Source of the DNA: Maricaulis sp048268525
Lineage (GTDB): Bacteria; Pseudomonadota; Alphaproteobacteria; Caulobacterales; Maricaulaceae
DNA: 64,000 nt
Direction: 5' to 3'
Assembly (NCBI RefSeq): GCF_048268525.1
Contig: NZ_JBLWVH010000011.1
Location: forward strand, 1-64,000
Part shown: in pieces, positions 25,273-33,838 of the stretch
Numbering within the stretch: position 1 is the first letter of the stretch
Layout: every line of letters starts with the position of its first letter
The notes under the pieces: model-generated
What the model saw: the letters and a program-made list of their open reading frames with translations, nothing else
Told to the model about the DNA's origin: nothing
Databases searched by the model: none
Made by a program: the position numbers and the translations under genes

Positions 25273-26742
25273 TCAGCTGGTGGTCGGATAATTCGGCGCT
25301 TCGCGGGTGATCTTGACGTCGTGGACATGGCTTTCGCGCAGGCCGGCATTGGTGATGCGCACGAATTGCGCCCGCTGGTGCAGGTCGGCGATCGTCTTCG
25401 ATCCGGTATAGCCCATCGCCGCGCGCAGACCGCCGACCATCTGGTGCAGGATCGGACCGACCGGGCCCTTGTAGGGCACCTGGCCTTCAATCCCCTCGGG
25501 CACCAGCTTCATGCGCTCGGTGTCCTTCTGGAAATAGCGGTCGGCGGAACCAGCCGCCATGGCGCCCAGCGACCCCATGCCGCGATAGGATTTGTAGGAG
25601 CGGCCCTGGTAGAGGAAGACCTCGCCCGGCGCTTCTTCGGTCCCGGCCAAAAGCGAGCCGACCATCACGCAATCGGCCCCGGCGGCGATGGCCTTGGCCA
25701 TGTCTCCGGAAAACTTGATGCCGCCATCGGCGATGATGCAGGCATCGGTACCCTCAGCGGCGCGGCGCGCATCCATGATCGCGGTCAGCTGCGGTACACC
25801 GACACCGGCGACAATCCGCGTCGTGCAGATCGAGCCTGGCCCGATCCCGACTTTCACGCAGTCCGCCCCCGCCTCGATCAACGCCTTGGCGCCGTCATAG
25901 GTCGCGACATTGCCGGCCACGACACGGGCCAGGCTGGAGGATTTCTTGACCCGGGTCACCTGGTCGAGAACCGACTGGCTCTGGCCGTGCGCCGTATCGA
26001 TCACGATCACATCGACCCCGGCATCGATCAGCGCCTCGGCGCGCTCGAAACCGCTGTCACCGACCGTCGTGGCCGCCGCACAGCGCAGTGCACCCTGGGC
26101 GTCCTTGGCGGCATTTGGGAAGGCTTGCGCCTTTTCCATGTCCTTGACGGTGATCAGGCCGATACAGCGATCGCTGTCATCGACGACCAACAGGCGCTCG
26201 ATACGGTGCTTGTGCAGCTTGGCGCGGGCTTCGTCCTGGGAGGCACCGACCTTCACCGTGACCACGTCGCGGGTCATCAGATTGCCGACCTTCTCATTGG
26301 GGTCATCGGCGAAACGGACATCGCGATTGGTGATGATGCCGACCAGCTTGCCCGGGCGCGACGGCGTGGCGCCTTCGACGACGGGAATGCCGGAAATCCG
26401 GTGCTGGGCGATCAAGGCGCGCAGATCGGCCAGCGTCGCATTCGGCGAGATCGTCACCGGATTGACCACCATGCCGCTTTCATAGCGCTTCACCCGCCGC
26501 ACTTCCTCGGCCTGCTCGGCGATGGTGAGATTGCGGTGGATGACGGCGAGGCCACCGGCCTGCGCCATGGCGATCGCCATACCGCTCTCGGACACGGTGT
26601 CCATGGCGGCGGCGAGCATGGGAATCTTCAGCGAAACATCGCTGGCCACGCGCGTCGCGACATTGGCATCGGCGGGAAGAACTTCGGACGGGCCCGGTTG
26701 CAAGAGCACATCATCGAAGGTGAGACCTTCACGAATCTCCAT
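25273..26742 (-). CDS. guaB: Inosine-5'-monophosphate dehydrogenase
   Basis: Oxidises IMP to XMP with NAD, the branch step to guanine nucleotides; GuaA then makes GMP. 489 residues from ATG 26742 (MEIREGLTFDDVLLQPG), with GAGGAG upstream. The TIM barrel is split by two CBS domains (about 95-210) that usually sense nucleotides. The catalytic loop GPGSICTTRIVAGVGVPQ holds the active Cys near 305. The conserved YRGMGSLGAM and EGIEGQVPYKGPV segments are present. Confidence 0.98.
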   Translation of the reverse strand: MEIREGLTFDDVLLQPGPSEVLPADANVATRVASDVSLKIPMLAAAMDTVSESGMAIAMAQAGGLAVIHRNLTIAEQAEEVRRVKRYESGMVVNPVTISPNATLADLRALIAQHRISGIPVVEGATPSRPGKLVGIITNRDVRFADDPNEKVGNLMTRDVVTVKVGASQDEARAKLHKHRIERLLVVDDSDRCIGLITVKDMEKAQAFPNAAKDAQGALRCAAATTVGDSGFERAEALIDAGVDVIVIDTAHGQSQSVLDQVTRVKKSSSLARVVAGNVATYDGAKALIEAGADCVKVGIGPGSICTTRIVAGVGVPQLTAIMDARRAAEGTDACIIADGGIKFSGDMAKAIAAGADCVMVGSLLAGTEEAPGEVFLYQGRSYKSYRGMGSLGAMAAGSADRYFQKDTERMKLVPEGIEGQVPYKGPVGPILHQMVGGLRAAMGYTGSKTIADLHQRAQFVRITNAGLRESHVHDVKITREAPNYPTTS

Positions 26743-27089
26743 GGGAGACTCCTCATTGCTGCTTGCGGCGCGGCAATAAGCCGGATTCGAGCGCGTGGCA
26801 AGGGAGGGATGCGGACGGTCGCAGAATTGTCGCGGTATGGGATGCCTAATACGCGTTCGTGGAGCGAGCCCGAACACCTAACTTCACCAAACGCGCACGG
26901 CGCAGGCCTCGCCATACTTTGCTTGCCAGCCAGCAGGCCGCAGTGAGTTCGCGCCGTCAAGGCCGCCTTCGGCGCCGCGAAGCGGGCATGCGCCTTGACG
27001 GCGCGAACTCACTGCGGCGAAATCTCTGCAAGAAAAGAATGGGTCGACCCGCGCGCTGCGGCGCCTGTCTTCAAAACGTCCAACTCGCC
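26743..27089. other. Intergenic region upstream of guaB carrying palindromic element copy B
   Basis: 347 bases with no supported gene. It holds the guaB upstream region and the palindromic element at 26921-27018. No clear promoter hexamers, riboswitch or terminator could be assigned; open frames crossing it belong to shadows. Confidence 0.6.
26921..27018. repeat. Dispersed palindromic element, copy B (divergent stem)
   Basis: Flank GCTTGCCAGCCAGCAGGCCG, then a 27-base arm (26937-26963) and its perfect complement (26992-27018) around a GCCGCGAAGCGGGCATGCG core. The flank and core match copies C and E, but most of the arm sequence differs while base pairing is fully kept, so the stem has covaried. 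Confidence 0.85.
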
Positions 27090-27803
27090 CTAACGCAACC
27101 AGGAAAAGGCCCGTTTGAGAAAAGCGAGCGCATCGTCCCTGACCGGCTCCCCATGCGCAAACAGGACGGTTGTGACCGGCCAGGCAAGGATTTGCTCGAT
27201 GGCGGCGCGCGCCCGCTTCCGGTCGCGGAAGGCGAGACGGAATTTGCGCGGGACGGCGGGTTCGGGGCCGGTCATCCGGTCCCAGCGCGCGACCCAGCGC
27301 CGCCAGCCGGAATACCAGTCGTCCGGCAGGTGCTGGATCAGGTCGGTGAAGATCACCGTGCCGCTGGCCCGATGGAAGAAGACGACCTCGGTGGTGATCG
27401 CATTGCCGCGCACGACGACCTGGTCGATCTCGCCTCCCCAGGCCGGATCGGCGCTGTCGGTCAGCTCAGTGTCGAATTTCAGATTCTGGAGTTGGGCCGC
27501 CATGCCCGGCGCGCCGTGCAGGCGGGCGGCTGGATAGGCAGACTGCCAGTCGGACAGGCCGAGATGGTGCAGGCTGTTGGGCGCCACGATATGGGCGACC
27601 AGGCCGAGCGCGTCGATCTCGCGCTTGCAGGCTTCGTTCAGCGCCACGGGCGACCACACCCAGAGCCGGTCGTCATCGAGACGGATAACGACCATCCGGG
27701 TTGGATAGTGAAATCCCGCTGCGGCTGTGACGACATCGCCGGACGCGGTCCAGATCCCGTCTGACAGGCACTGCAAGGTCGAATTGTCCGTTGTTGCGGC
27801 CAT
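27090..27803 (-). CDS. DUF4336 domain-containing protein
   Basis: 237-residue cytoplasmic protein of the DUF4336 family, a metallo-beta-lactamase-like fold with altered metal sites. Features are FHYPTRMVVIRLDDDRLWVWSPVAL, IVAPNSLHHLGLSDWQSAYPAARL and FTDLIQHLPDDWYSGWRRW. No enzymatic activity is established for the family. Gene stands alone between guaB and the exbD-like gene. Confidence 0.88.
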   Translation of the reverse strand: MAATTDNSTLQCLSDGIWTASGDVVTAAAGFHYPTRMVVIRLDDDRLWVWSPVALNEACKREIDALGLVAHIVAPNSLHHLGLSDWQSAYPAARLHGAPGMAAQLQNLKFDTELTDSADPAWGGEIDQVVVRGNAITTEVVFFHRASGTVIFTDLIQHLPDDWYSGWRRWVARWDRMTGPEPAVPRKFRLAFRDRKRARAAIEQILAWPVTTVLFAHGEPVRDDALAFLKRAFSWLR

Positions 27804-27984
27804 GTGGTCACGCTAGGCACCTTGCGAGTGTCGGGCAAGCTGCGGCGACCCCGCGCCCGCCACGCGGCCCCATTTCCGCCCGCAAATGACCTTGCCGCCT
27901 CCCCGCTCTTGCCCTGCGGCACGGCTGCACTGACAGTGCGCCGGGTGAGGCTGGCGCGTTCCATCGGCCAATGGGGAGGCCCAC

Positions 27985-28392
27985 ATGCGTAGACGCTTTC
28001 GCAAGCGCGACGATCAGGCAGGGGTCAATATGACCGCGATGCTGGATATCGCCTTCATCCTGCTCATCTTCTTCATCGTCTCCATGACTTTCCCAACGGA
28101 AGAGGGCATCGATTGGCGCCAGCCGGATGCGACCGGCGCCATATGTGATTGCCCAATACCAATCCTTGTTCAGATCGACGGCGACAACCAGGTATTCGTC
28201 GATCGCGACCGAATCGACATCGATCGGCTCATGGCGGCGCTTGATCGGATTCTCGCCGAAGAACCGAACAATGCTGTGCTGCTGGAAGTCCATGACGAGA
28301 GCAGTCACGGCGTTGTGGTCAGGATCTGGGACGAATTGACCGCCAACCGGATACCAACATCACTTCAACGCGCGTGGGAGGCCGACACCTGA
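27985..28392 (+). CDS. Orphan ExbD/TolR-family protein
   Basis: 135-residue ExbD-like protein: a short basic N-terminus, one membrane helix (about 15-36, NMTAMLDIAFILLIFFIVS) containing the conserved Asp used in proton-driven motors, and a periplasmic domain. The domain ends at the usual length but contains an unusual ICDCPIPI motif with two close cysteines. No exbB, tonB or second exbD accompanies it, so it must work with a partner encoded elsewhere. It ends 4 bases from the convergent rlmE gene. Confidence 0.88.
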   Translation: MRRRFRKRDDQAGVNMTAMLDIAFILLIFFIVSMTFPTEEGIDWRQPDATGAICDCPIPILVQIDGDNQVFVDRDRIDIDRLMAALDRILAEEPNNAVLLEVHDESSHGVVVRIWDELTANRIPTSLQRAWEADT

Positions 28393-28396
28393 ACCC

Positions 28397-29236
28397 CTAC
28401 CCCTTGAACCCCATCGCGACAACAAACGTCTCGGCGCTTTCCGAGCGGCTGGCGTCGGGCTTGAAGTGGCGGACTTTCTCGAAACTGGCTTTGAGGAAGT
28501 TGAGCAGCTCACTGTCGGATCCCCCCTGGAAAACCTTGGCGATGAAGAAGCCACCGGGCTTGAGGGTTTCGACCGCGAAATGGGCGGCGAGTTCGGCCAG
28601 GGCGACGATGCGCAAATGGTCGGTGGTCTTGTGGCCGGTGGTCCAGGGCGCCAGGTCGGAGATAACAGCATCGGCGGCGCCGCCCATTTCCGCCTTCACC
28701 AGATGCGGGGCGTCGTCGTCGGTGAAATCCTTTTCCAGCAAGGTCGCACCGGCGATGGCTTCCATTTCCAAGAGGTCAATGCCGACCACTTCCGAAGCGC
28801 CGGGCTTCAGCGCCACCTGCACCCAGCCGCCCGGCGCCGAGCCGAGATCGACCACGCGCATGCCCGGCTTGAGCAGTTTGAAACGCTCGTCCAGCTGCAG
28901 CAGCTTGTAGGCCGCGCGCGAGCGATAGCCCTCCATCTGGGCCTTCTTCACATAGGGATCATTGAGCTGGCGCTGCAACCAGCGTGTCGAAGAGGATTTG
29001 CGTCCCCGCGCGGTTTTCACGCGCTCGAACATCTGCTTGGCAGCGCGGGCGTCACCGCCCTTTTTCATCGGACCGGAGCGGCGGCCGCGACGCTTGTCGC
29101 TACTGCCCCAACCGGGCAGGCCAGCCTGGTCAGGCGCGCCCTCACCGTCCGCCGGCGTTTCATCGCCTGGCTGGTTGGTGTCAGGGCTTTCACCGTCCGG
29201 CGTGCCGTCTTCAGGTTTTTGATCGTCATCGCTCAT
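28397..29236 (-). CDS. rlmE: 23S rRNA (uridine-2'-O-)-methyltransferase RlmE (FtsJ/RrmJ)
   Basis: Methylates the 2'-OH of U2552 in 23S rRNA. 279 residues from ATG 29236, overlapping the ppx stop by 4 bases. The first 70-80 residues are an acidic Asp/Glu/Pro/Gly-rich disordered extension turning basic (KRRGRRSGPMKKGGDAR). The catalytic domain then starts at RSRAAYKLLQLDERF, with SAM motif DLGSAPGGWVQ, the catalytic Asp in SDLAPWTTGHKTTDH, and Lys in PGGFFIAKVF. Translation is coupled to ppx, a common alphaproteobacterial pair. Confidence 0.95.
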   Translation of the reverse strand: MSDDDQKPEDGTPDGESPDTNQPGDETPADGEGAPDQAGLPGWGSSDKRRGRRSGPMKKGGDARAAKQMFERVKTARGRKSSSTRWLQRQLNDPYVKKAQMEGYRSRAAYKLLQLDERFKLLKPGMRVVDLGSAPGGWVQVALKPGASEVVGIDLLEMEAIAGATLLEKDFTDDDAPHLVKAEMGGAADAVISDLAPWTTGHKTTDHLRIVALAELAAHFAVETLKPGGFFIAKVFQGGSDSELLNFLKASFEKVRHFKPDASRSESAETFVVAMGFKG

Positions 29237-30354
29237 GCGTCTGATCCTGTCACGTCCGGCGCTGCATCGCCCGCCTTTTTGCGGCGACGCCTGCGCTTCT
29301 TGGACTTTCGCATCAGATTGAGCAACATGCCTTCGCGCAAGCCCCGGTCGCCGACCCGCAACCGGTCGGCCGGCCACATCTCGGCCACGGCCTCATAGAT
29401 CGCACAGCCCGCCAGCACCAGCTCGGCCCGGTCGGCGCCGATGGTCGGCTCTTGCGAGCGACCGTGAAAATCCAGTTCCCGCAAGCGCTTGCAGGCATCG
29501 AGCGCCTCTTCGCCACTCATCCACAACCCGTCCACCTTGGACCGGTCATAGCGGGGCAGGCGCAGATGCACGCCGGCCATCGAGGTGACGGTTCCCGACG
29601 TGCCGACCAGATGGGCGCGGCCCTCATTGAAGATCGGCCGCATGGCCTTGGCGCCGCGCGGGGTCTTCATCAGGTCGCGCGCATAGGTCTTCATCTCCTG
29701 ATACCAGTCGGCCCGGTCCTCGCGTTCGGGAAAGCGCTCCGACAGGGTGACCACGCCAACAGGCGTCGAGGTCCAGGACTTCATCGGCGGACGCCCGCCT
29801 GACCCGCGGCCACCACGGCGGCGCCATTCGGCCAGATCGACCCAGGACAGTTCGGTCGAGCCGCCACCAATATCGATCACCAGCGCTGCGTCGCGCTCTT
29901 CATCGAGCAGGTCGACGCAGCCATGTACGGCCAGACGCGCTTCCTCTTCCGCAGAGATGAGGTCGAAGGTCAGCCCGGTCTCGCGCTCGACGCGGTCGAG
30001 GAATTCGGCACCATTGTCGGCCATGCGGCAGGCTTGTGTGGCGATGGAGCGGTGCTTGACGACGTTCTGGCGGCGGATCTTGTCGGCACAGACCTTGAGC
30101 GCCTCGACGGCCCGATCCATGGCCCCCTGCGACAGCGCCCCCGACCCGGTAATGCCCTCGCCCAGCCGCACAACGCGCGAGAACGCGTCGACGACATGAA
30201 AGCTGCTCCCGGACCGTTGGGCCAGCAGCATGCGGCAATTATTGGTTCCCAGATCGATCGCGCCGTACACGGGAGCTGGCGCGCGTTTGCGCCCTCTCCG
30301 CTTGCGTGCGGCGGCATCACTGCCCGGATCAGACCGGGACGATGGCTCCGCCAT
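29233..30354 (-). CDS. ppx: Ppx/GppA family phosphatase
   Basis: 373-residue exopolyphosphatase/guanosine pentaphosphatase family protein. The sugar-kinase/Hsp70-like fold shows phosphate loops YGAIDLGTNNCRMLLA (residues about 30-45) and IDIGGGSTELSWVDL, plus the GTSGTVTSMAGV segment. N- and C-terminal tails are Arg/Lys-rich. Members cleave polyphosphate and/or pppGpp; this short single-unit version is the alphaproteobacterial type that precedes rlmE. Specific substrate is not settled by sequence. Confidence 0.93.
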   Translation of the reverse strand: MAEPSSRSDPGSDAAARKRRGRKRAPAPVYGAIDLGTNNCRMLLAQRSGSSFHVVDAFSRVVRLGEGITGSGALSQGAMDRAVEALKVCADKIRRQNVVKHRSIATQACRMADNGAEFLDRVERETGLTFDLISAEEEARLAVHGCVDLLDEERDAALVIDIGGGSTELSWVDLAEWRRRGGRGSGGRPPMKSWTSTPVGVVTLSERFPEREDRADWYQEMKTYARDLMKTPRGAKAMRPIFNEGRAHLVGTSGTVTSMAGVHLRLPRYDRSKVDGLWMSGEEALDACKRLRELDFHGRSQEPTIGADRAELVLAGCAIYEAVAEMWPADRLRVGDRGLREGMLLNLMRKSKKRRRRRKKAGDAAPDVTGSDA

Positions 30355-30588
30355 GATTTACCTCTTGCCGACCGGCGCGCCACATCCGGGTTCGGGAGGC
30401 GCGGCTCGAATCGGGCTGTTTTCCTGTTGGTTGCAGAATACAAGGAAGTGATTGACCTGCAAGGATGCGTGACGTCTGGCAGTGCAGGCCGTAGCTTATT
30501 GCAAGAAACACCCTAGATAGGGTCCCGGCGCGCGAGGATGGTCCGCGCGCGTTCGAATATGCCAGAGTGTGTGCCAGAGTAAGATGTC

Positions 30589-30924
30589 ATGATCATTCGC
30601 GACGCCAAATTCGGACTGGGCGATGTGGTTCGCCACCGGCTCTTCCCGTTCCGGGGGGTGGTGGTCGATGTCGATCCCGAGTTCGCCAATACCGAGGAAT
30701 GGTACGAGTCCATTCCCGAAAATGTCCGACCGTCCAAGGACCAGCCCTTCTACCACCTGCTCGCCGAGAATGATGAAAGCTATTACGGCGCTTATGTTTC
30801 GGAGGGCAATCTCCTGCCCGACGCCGAGAACGGCCCGGTCGAACACCCGCAGATCGCCGAGGCGTTCGAGGGCTTCGATGGCACGCGCTACCAGCTGAAA
30901 ATGACGCCGGACCAGGCGCACTAA
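30589..30924 (+). CDS. hspQ: Heat shock protein HspQ
   Basis: 111-residue HspQ/YccV family protein. The typical opening AKFGLGDVVRHRLFPFRGVVVDVDPEF and YHLLAENDESYYGAYVSEGNLLPD are present. In enterobacteria HspQ is an adaptor that stimulates the Lon protease and binds hemimethylated DNA; here a protease-adaptor role is likely. It is a single gene, divergent from ppx. Confidence 0.94.
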   Translation: MIIRDAKFGLGDVVRHRLFPFRGVVVDVDPEFANTEEWYESIPENVRPSKDQPFYHLLAENDESYYGAYVSEGNLLPDAENGPVEHPQIAEAFEGFDGTRYQLKMTPDQAH

Positions 30925-31009
30925 GGTCGGGCGTCCATCCGAGTGCCAACGCGCCTCGGCCTCGTTTTCCCTCCAGCCCGGCCATCCCCATCGACCGGGT
31001 GGACGAGGT

Positions 31010-31035
31010 CCCCCGGACAAGCCGGGGGATGACGG
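31010..31035. repeat. Small hairpin repeat of the CCGG-hairpin/GGATGACG type
   Basis: CCCCCGG-ACAAG-CCGGGGG followed by ATGACGG. A similar stem followed by GGGATGACA occurs at 63496-63520. These look like the short extragenic repeats common in high-GC alphaproteobacteria. Confidence 0.5.
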
Positions 31036-31111
31036 CGTTTGGGGAAATTTCGGGTTAAACAAGACTTGGCGCAGCGCGCCCAGCGATCCATTCATCCCTT
31101 GCGGGAAGAAA

Positions 31112-31220
31112 GCCGTATCCGGTTCTTGAGCTCAAGGGTTTCAACCGCGAAGCGGCGCCTGCGGCGCCCTTGACCTCAAGAACCGGATACGGCCCGCTGG
31201 CTGACATGGGATTTATGGAT
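31112..31220. repeat. Dispersed palindromic element, full copy C
   Basis: Arms of 27 bases, 31112-31138 and 31167-31193, pair with a single mismatch and enclose ACCGCGAAGCGGCGCCTGCGG. The right side continues with the flank GGCCCGCTGGCTGACATGG and ATTTATGGATG. The arm sequence is identical to that of copy E 28 kb away, showing it is a repeated unit and not a chance hairpin. Confidence 0.9.
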
Positions 31221-31302
31221 GGGTTCGCGCCGGGCGCGCCGGATTCTGGATGCGAGTCCGTGTCTTCCCCACGCGACCCAGCAGATCGCTGCCCGAAACG
31301 AA

Positions 31303-31332
31303 AAAGGGCGGGATCATCGGTCCCGCCCTTTT
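31303..31332 (-). terminator. Intrinsic terminator of the fumarylacetoacetase-family gene
   Basis: Stem GGGCGGGA / TCCCGCCC bracketed by AAAA and TTTT, with a 7-base loop. On the minus strand it ends in TTTTTCGTTT. Lies 28 bases after the stop codon at 31361. The symmetric A/T ends could let it work in both directions, also for hspQ. Confidence 0.9.
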
Positions 31333-31360
31333 CATGTCTAGTCGGGATGGTTGCCCACCC

Positions 31361-32368
31361 TCAGACCTTGACCACTTCCTGCTCGATCGCGCCGAAGATG
31401 GACTTGCCGTCGGCATCCTTCATCTCGATGCGGACCGTGTCGCCATATTGCATGAAGGGCGTGGTCGGCTTGCCATCATTGATCGTCTCGATCATGCGGA
31501 TCTCGGCGATGCAGGAATAGCCGACACCGCCCTCACCGATCGGCTTGCCAGGGCCGTCATCGAGCTTGTTGGACACTGTGCCCGAGCCGACAATCGTGCC
31601 GGCAGTGACCGGGCGCGTCTTGCCGAGATGGGCGATCAGCTGGCCGAAATCAAAGGTCATATCGACGCCGCACTCGGCCTTGCCGAACAGCTCGCCATTA
31701 TATTTCACCAGCAAAGGCAAGTGCAGCTTCCTGCCGTCCCAGGCGTCGCCCAGCTCGTCCGGCGTCACGGCGACCGGCGAAAAGGCACTCGGCGGCTTGG
31801 CCTGGAAGAATCCGAACCCCTTGGCCAGCTCGCCGGGGATCAGCCCGCGCAGGGAGACGTCATTGACCAGCATGACGAGGCGGATGGTCTTGGCAGCGTC
31901 CTCGACCGAACAACCGGCTGGCGCGTCACCGGTGATGACCGCGACCTCGCCCTCCATGTCACAGCCCCAGGCCGTGTCGCCAAGCGGGATGTCGGCGCGT
32001 GGGGCCAGGAAGGCGTCGGAGCCGCCCTGATACATCAGCGGGTCGGTCCAGAAGGTGGCCGGCATCTCGGCATTGCGGGCCTTGCGGACCAGTTCGACAT
32101 GATTGACGTAGGCCGAGCCGTCGGCCCACTGGAAGGCCCGCGGCAGCGGCGACAGGGCTTCACGTTCATGGAAGCGCTCGCGCGGGATGGTTTCACGTTC
32201 CAGCTCATCGGACAGTGAGCGAAGCTCCGGCTCGCAGCGCTCCCAGTCGTCCAGGGCCGCCTGCAGCGTCGGCGCAACCTGTCCGGCGTCAGCGCACCAG
32301 GCGAGATCCTTCGAGACAACAACCAGCCGGCCATCGCGGCTGTCGGATTTGAGCGTTGCGAGTTTCAT
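31361..32368 (-). CDS. Fumarylacetoacetate hydrolase family protein
   Basis: 335 residues from ATG 32368 (MKLATLKSDSRDGRLVVVS). The length and the segments WTDPLMYQGGSDAFLAPRADIP, DMEGEVAVITGDAP (metal-binding acidic cluster) and SGTVSNKLDDGPGKPIGEGG match bacterial fumarylacetoacetases of the two-domain type. That enzyme performs the last step of tyrosine degradation, giving fumarate and acetoacetate. No other tyrosine-degradation gene is in the window, so the specific reaction is probable, not certain. A clear terminator follows. Confidence 0.9.
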   Translation of the reverse strand: MKLATLKSDSRDGRLVVVSKDLAWCADAGQVAPTLQAALDDWERCEPELRSLSDELERETIPRERFHEREALSPLPRAFQWADGSAYVNHVELVRKARNAEMPATFWTDPLMYQGGSDAFLAPRADIPLGDTAWGCDMEGEVAVITGDAPAGCSVEDAAKTIRLVMLVNDVSLRGLIPGELAKGFGFFQAKPPSAFSPVAVTPDELGDAWDGRKLHLPLLVKYNGELFGKAECGVDMTFDFGQLIAHLGKTRPVTAGTIVGSGTVSNKLDDGPGKPIGEGGVGYSCIAEIRMIETINDGKPTTPFMQYGDTVRIEMKDADGKSIFGAIEQEVVKV

Positions 32369-32520
32369 CCTGTCACTTCCCTGTGCATCGATTGTGGTTC
32401 CGGCGTGATGAGCCGCCGGCTGAGTGTGGCGTAAAAGGCTGACGCCCATTTCGCAGCAAATGAAACAGACGGGCGCAGCTCCGTCCGGACGCGGCGCCGG
32501 ACACGGGTCAGGCGGTGAGG

Positions 32521-33150
32521 CTAGACCGGATGGAATTCACCGTCTGCCCCCATCCACTCCAATATCCCGTTATGGATCGAGAAACGCGCACCGTGCAGCT
32601 GCAAACCGCGATCGGCGATCGCCTGCTCGACAAAGGGGAATTGGTGCAGGCGTTCGATGGAGTGGCGGATCGAGTTCAGTTCGAGCGCGTCGCAGAGCGT
32701 TTCGCTGTCGGCATCGCCATGACGGGCCCGCACTTCGGCGCGGGCCGGCTCGAGCGGTTCCAGCCAGGGGCCAACATATTTGAAGGACAGCGAATCGAGG
32801 CCGGAGACACAGGCCGCGACGCCGCCGCACTGGCCATGTCCCATGACCACGATGTGATCGACACCCAGGGCGCTGACCGCAAATTCAATCGCCGCCGACA
32901 CACCGTGGCGTCCACCATCATCATCCATCGGGGGGACGAGATTGGCGACATTCCGGACCACGAACAGATCGCCCGGACGGGCGCTGAAGACGACCGCCGG
33001 GTCGACCCGGCTGTCGGAGCAGGCAATGATCAGCGTGTGCGGGCTTTGCCCCTTGGCAAGCTCGGCATAGTGCGCCCGCTGGGTCTTGTAGGCATCGCGG
33101 CGAAAGTCGCGATAGCCGTCCAACAAGGGTTTGGGAGGAAGGATGGTCAT
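32521..33150 (-). CDS. Beta-class carbonic anhydrase
   Basis: Interconverts CO2 and bicarbonate, supplying carboxylases. 209 residues from ATG 33150 (MTILPPKPLLDGYRDF); a longer frame to 33318 looks non-coding. Zinc ligands are in ACSDSRVDP (Cys, with catalytic Asp/Arg) and GHGQCGG (His and Cys). The loop VRNVANLVPP is conserved. Bicarbonate made here would feed biotin enzymes such as the pyruvate carboxylase at 59883. Confidence 0.96.
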   Translation of the reverse strand: MTILPPKPLLDGYRDFRRDAYKTQRAHYAELAKGQSPHTLIIACSDSRVDPAVVFSARPGDLFVVRNVANLVPPMDDDGGRHGVSAAIEFAVSALGVDHIVVMGHGQCGGVAACVSGLDSLSFKYVGPWLEPLEPARAEVRARHGDADSETLCDALELNSIRHSIERLHQFPFVEQAIADRGLQLHGARFSIHNGILEWMGADGEFHPV

Positions 33151-33270
33151 GGCGTCGCCCCTGCGTCTGTCCAGCAAACATGGTCGGTCACATCGATAGC
33201 GCCGTTTTAGTTGCAACAGAAACCATTTAGAAGCCCGGCGCCGCAGCCAGTCCGAAGCGCGCACAAAAAA

Positions 33271-33299
33271 GCGGCCGGAGCACAACACGCCCCGGCCGC
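33271..33299 (-). terminator. Intrinsic terminator after secreted protein gene
   Basis: Stem GCGGCCGG / CCGGCCGC with a 13-base loop, followed on the minus strand by TTTTTTG. Lies 35 bases after the stop of the gene ending at 33334 and before the carbonic anhydrase gene on the same strand. Confidence 0.9.
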
Positions 33300-33333
33300 C
33301 AGTCTGTGCAGCATGCAAACCTGTCTGGGAGGA

Positions 33334-33801
33334 TCAGTTTGCCGAGGTGCACGAGGCCATTGCGAGATTCGCGATCACTTCATCCTCGCCGGACGAGGCG
33401 GCGTCAGCAGCGCGGAAATCGGCCAGGGCCGCTTCCGTATTGCCGGCCAGCCAGTGGGCGGCACCGCGATTATTGAGCGCCCGCCAGGCATTGCCGCGCA
33501 GGGCCAGCGCTTCGTCGCAAGCCGATACAGCCGCTTCGTACTCACCACTTCCGGCATAGCCGGCGCAGAGATTGGACCAGGCAGCGGTCTTGTTGCGCGA
33601 TGACAGGCCGGTCTCGACCAGACCTTCGCCGATCAGGACTGCGTTGGGCCATTCGCCACGCTCGACAGCGTTGTACTGGGCGCGCACAGTGCCATTGGCA
33701 GTGCGGTGGCCGACCAGGGTCGGCTCGGCGTCACAGGATTGGGCGAATCCGGCAGGCGTGGCGATGGCGGCCAGGGCGGCCGCAAGAATCATTGAGCGCA
33801 T
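33334..33801 (-). CDS. Secreted TPR-like small protein
   Basis: 155-residue exported protein starting at ATG 33801 (MRSMILAAALAAIATPAGFAQS), with a clear signal peptide. The mature part has two or three TPR-like helical pairs (NKTAAWSNLCAGYAGSGEYEAAVSACDEAL; WRALNNRGAAHWLAGNTEAALADFRAA). Cysteines could form disulfides. It lies opposite a LysR gene and is followed by its own terminator. Function unknown. Confidence 0.78.
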   Translation of the reverse strand: MRSMILAAALAAIATPAGFAQSCDAEPTLVGHRTANGTVRAQYNAVERGEWPNAVLIGEGLVETGLSSRNKTAAWSNLCAGYAGSGEYEAAVSACDEALALRGNAWRALNNRGAAHWLAGNTEAALADFRAADAASSGEDEVIANLAMASCTSAN

Positions 33802-33838
33802 GATCAATCCCTCCGATATGAGCGATGCGGTAAACACT

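Larger units (their letters stand above)
30925..31360. other. Intergenic region with two repeat types and a terminator
   Basis: 436 bases between convergent hspQ and the fumarylacetoacetase gene. It contains a small GGGATGAC-type hairpin (31010-31028), the long palindromic element C (31112-31220), and the terminator at 31303-31332. Short open frames here are produced by the repeat and are not genes. Confidence 0.7.

Noticed and set aside
25252..26946. 564-codon plus-strand open frame opposite guaB
   Set aside because: Mirror frame of guaB caused by high GC and codon bias; no recognisable domain.
31170..31520. Small open frames with the shared peptide SRTGYGPLAD at 31170 and 59301
   Set aside because: The shared peptide comes from the palindromic repeat itself, not from related genes.
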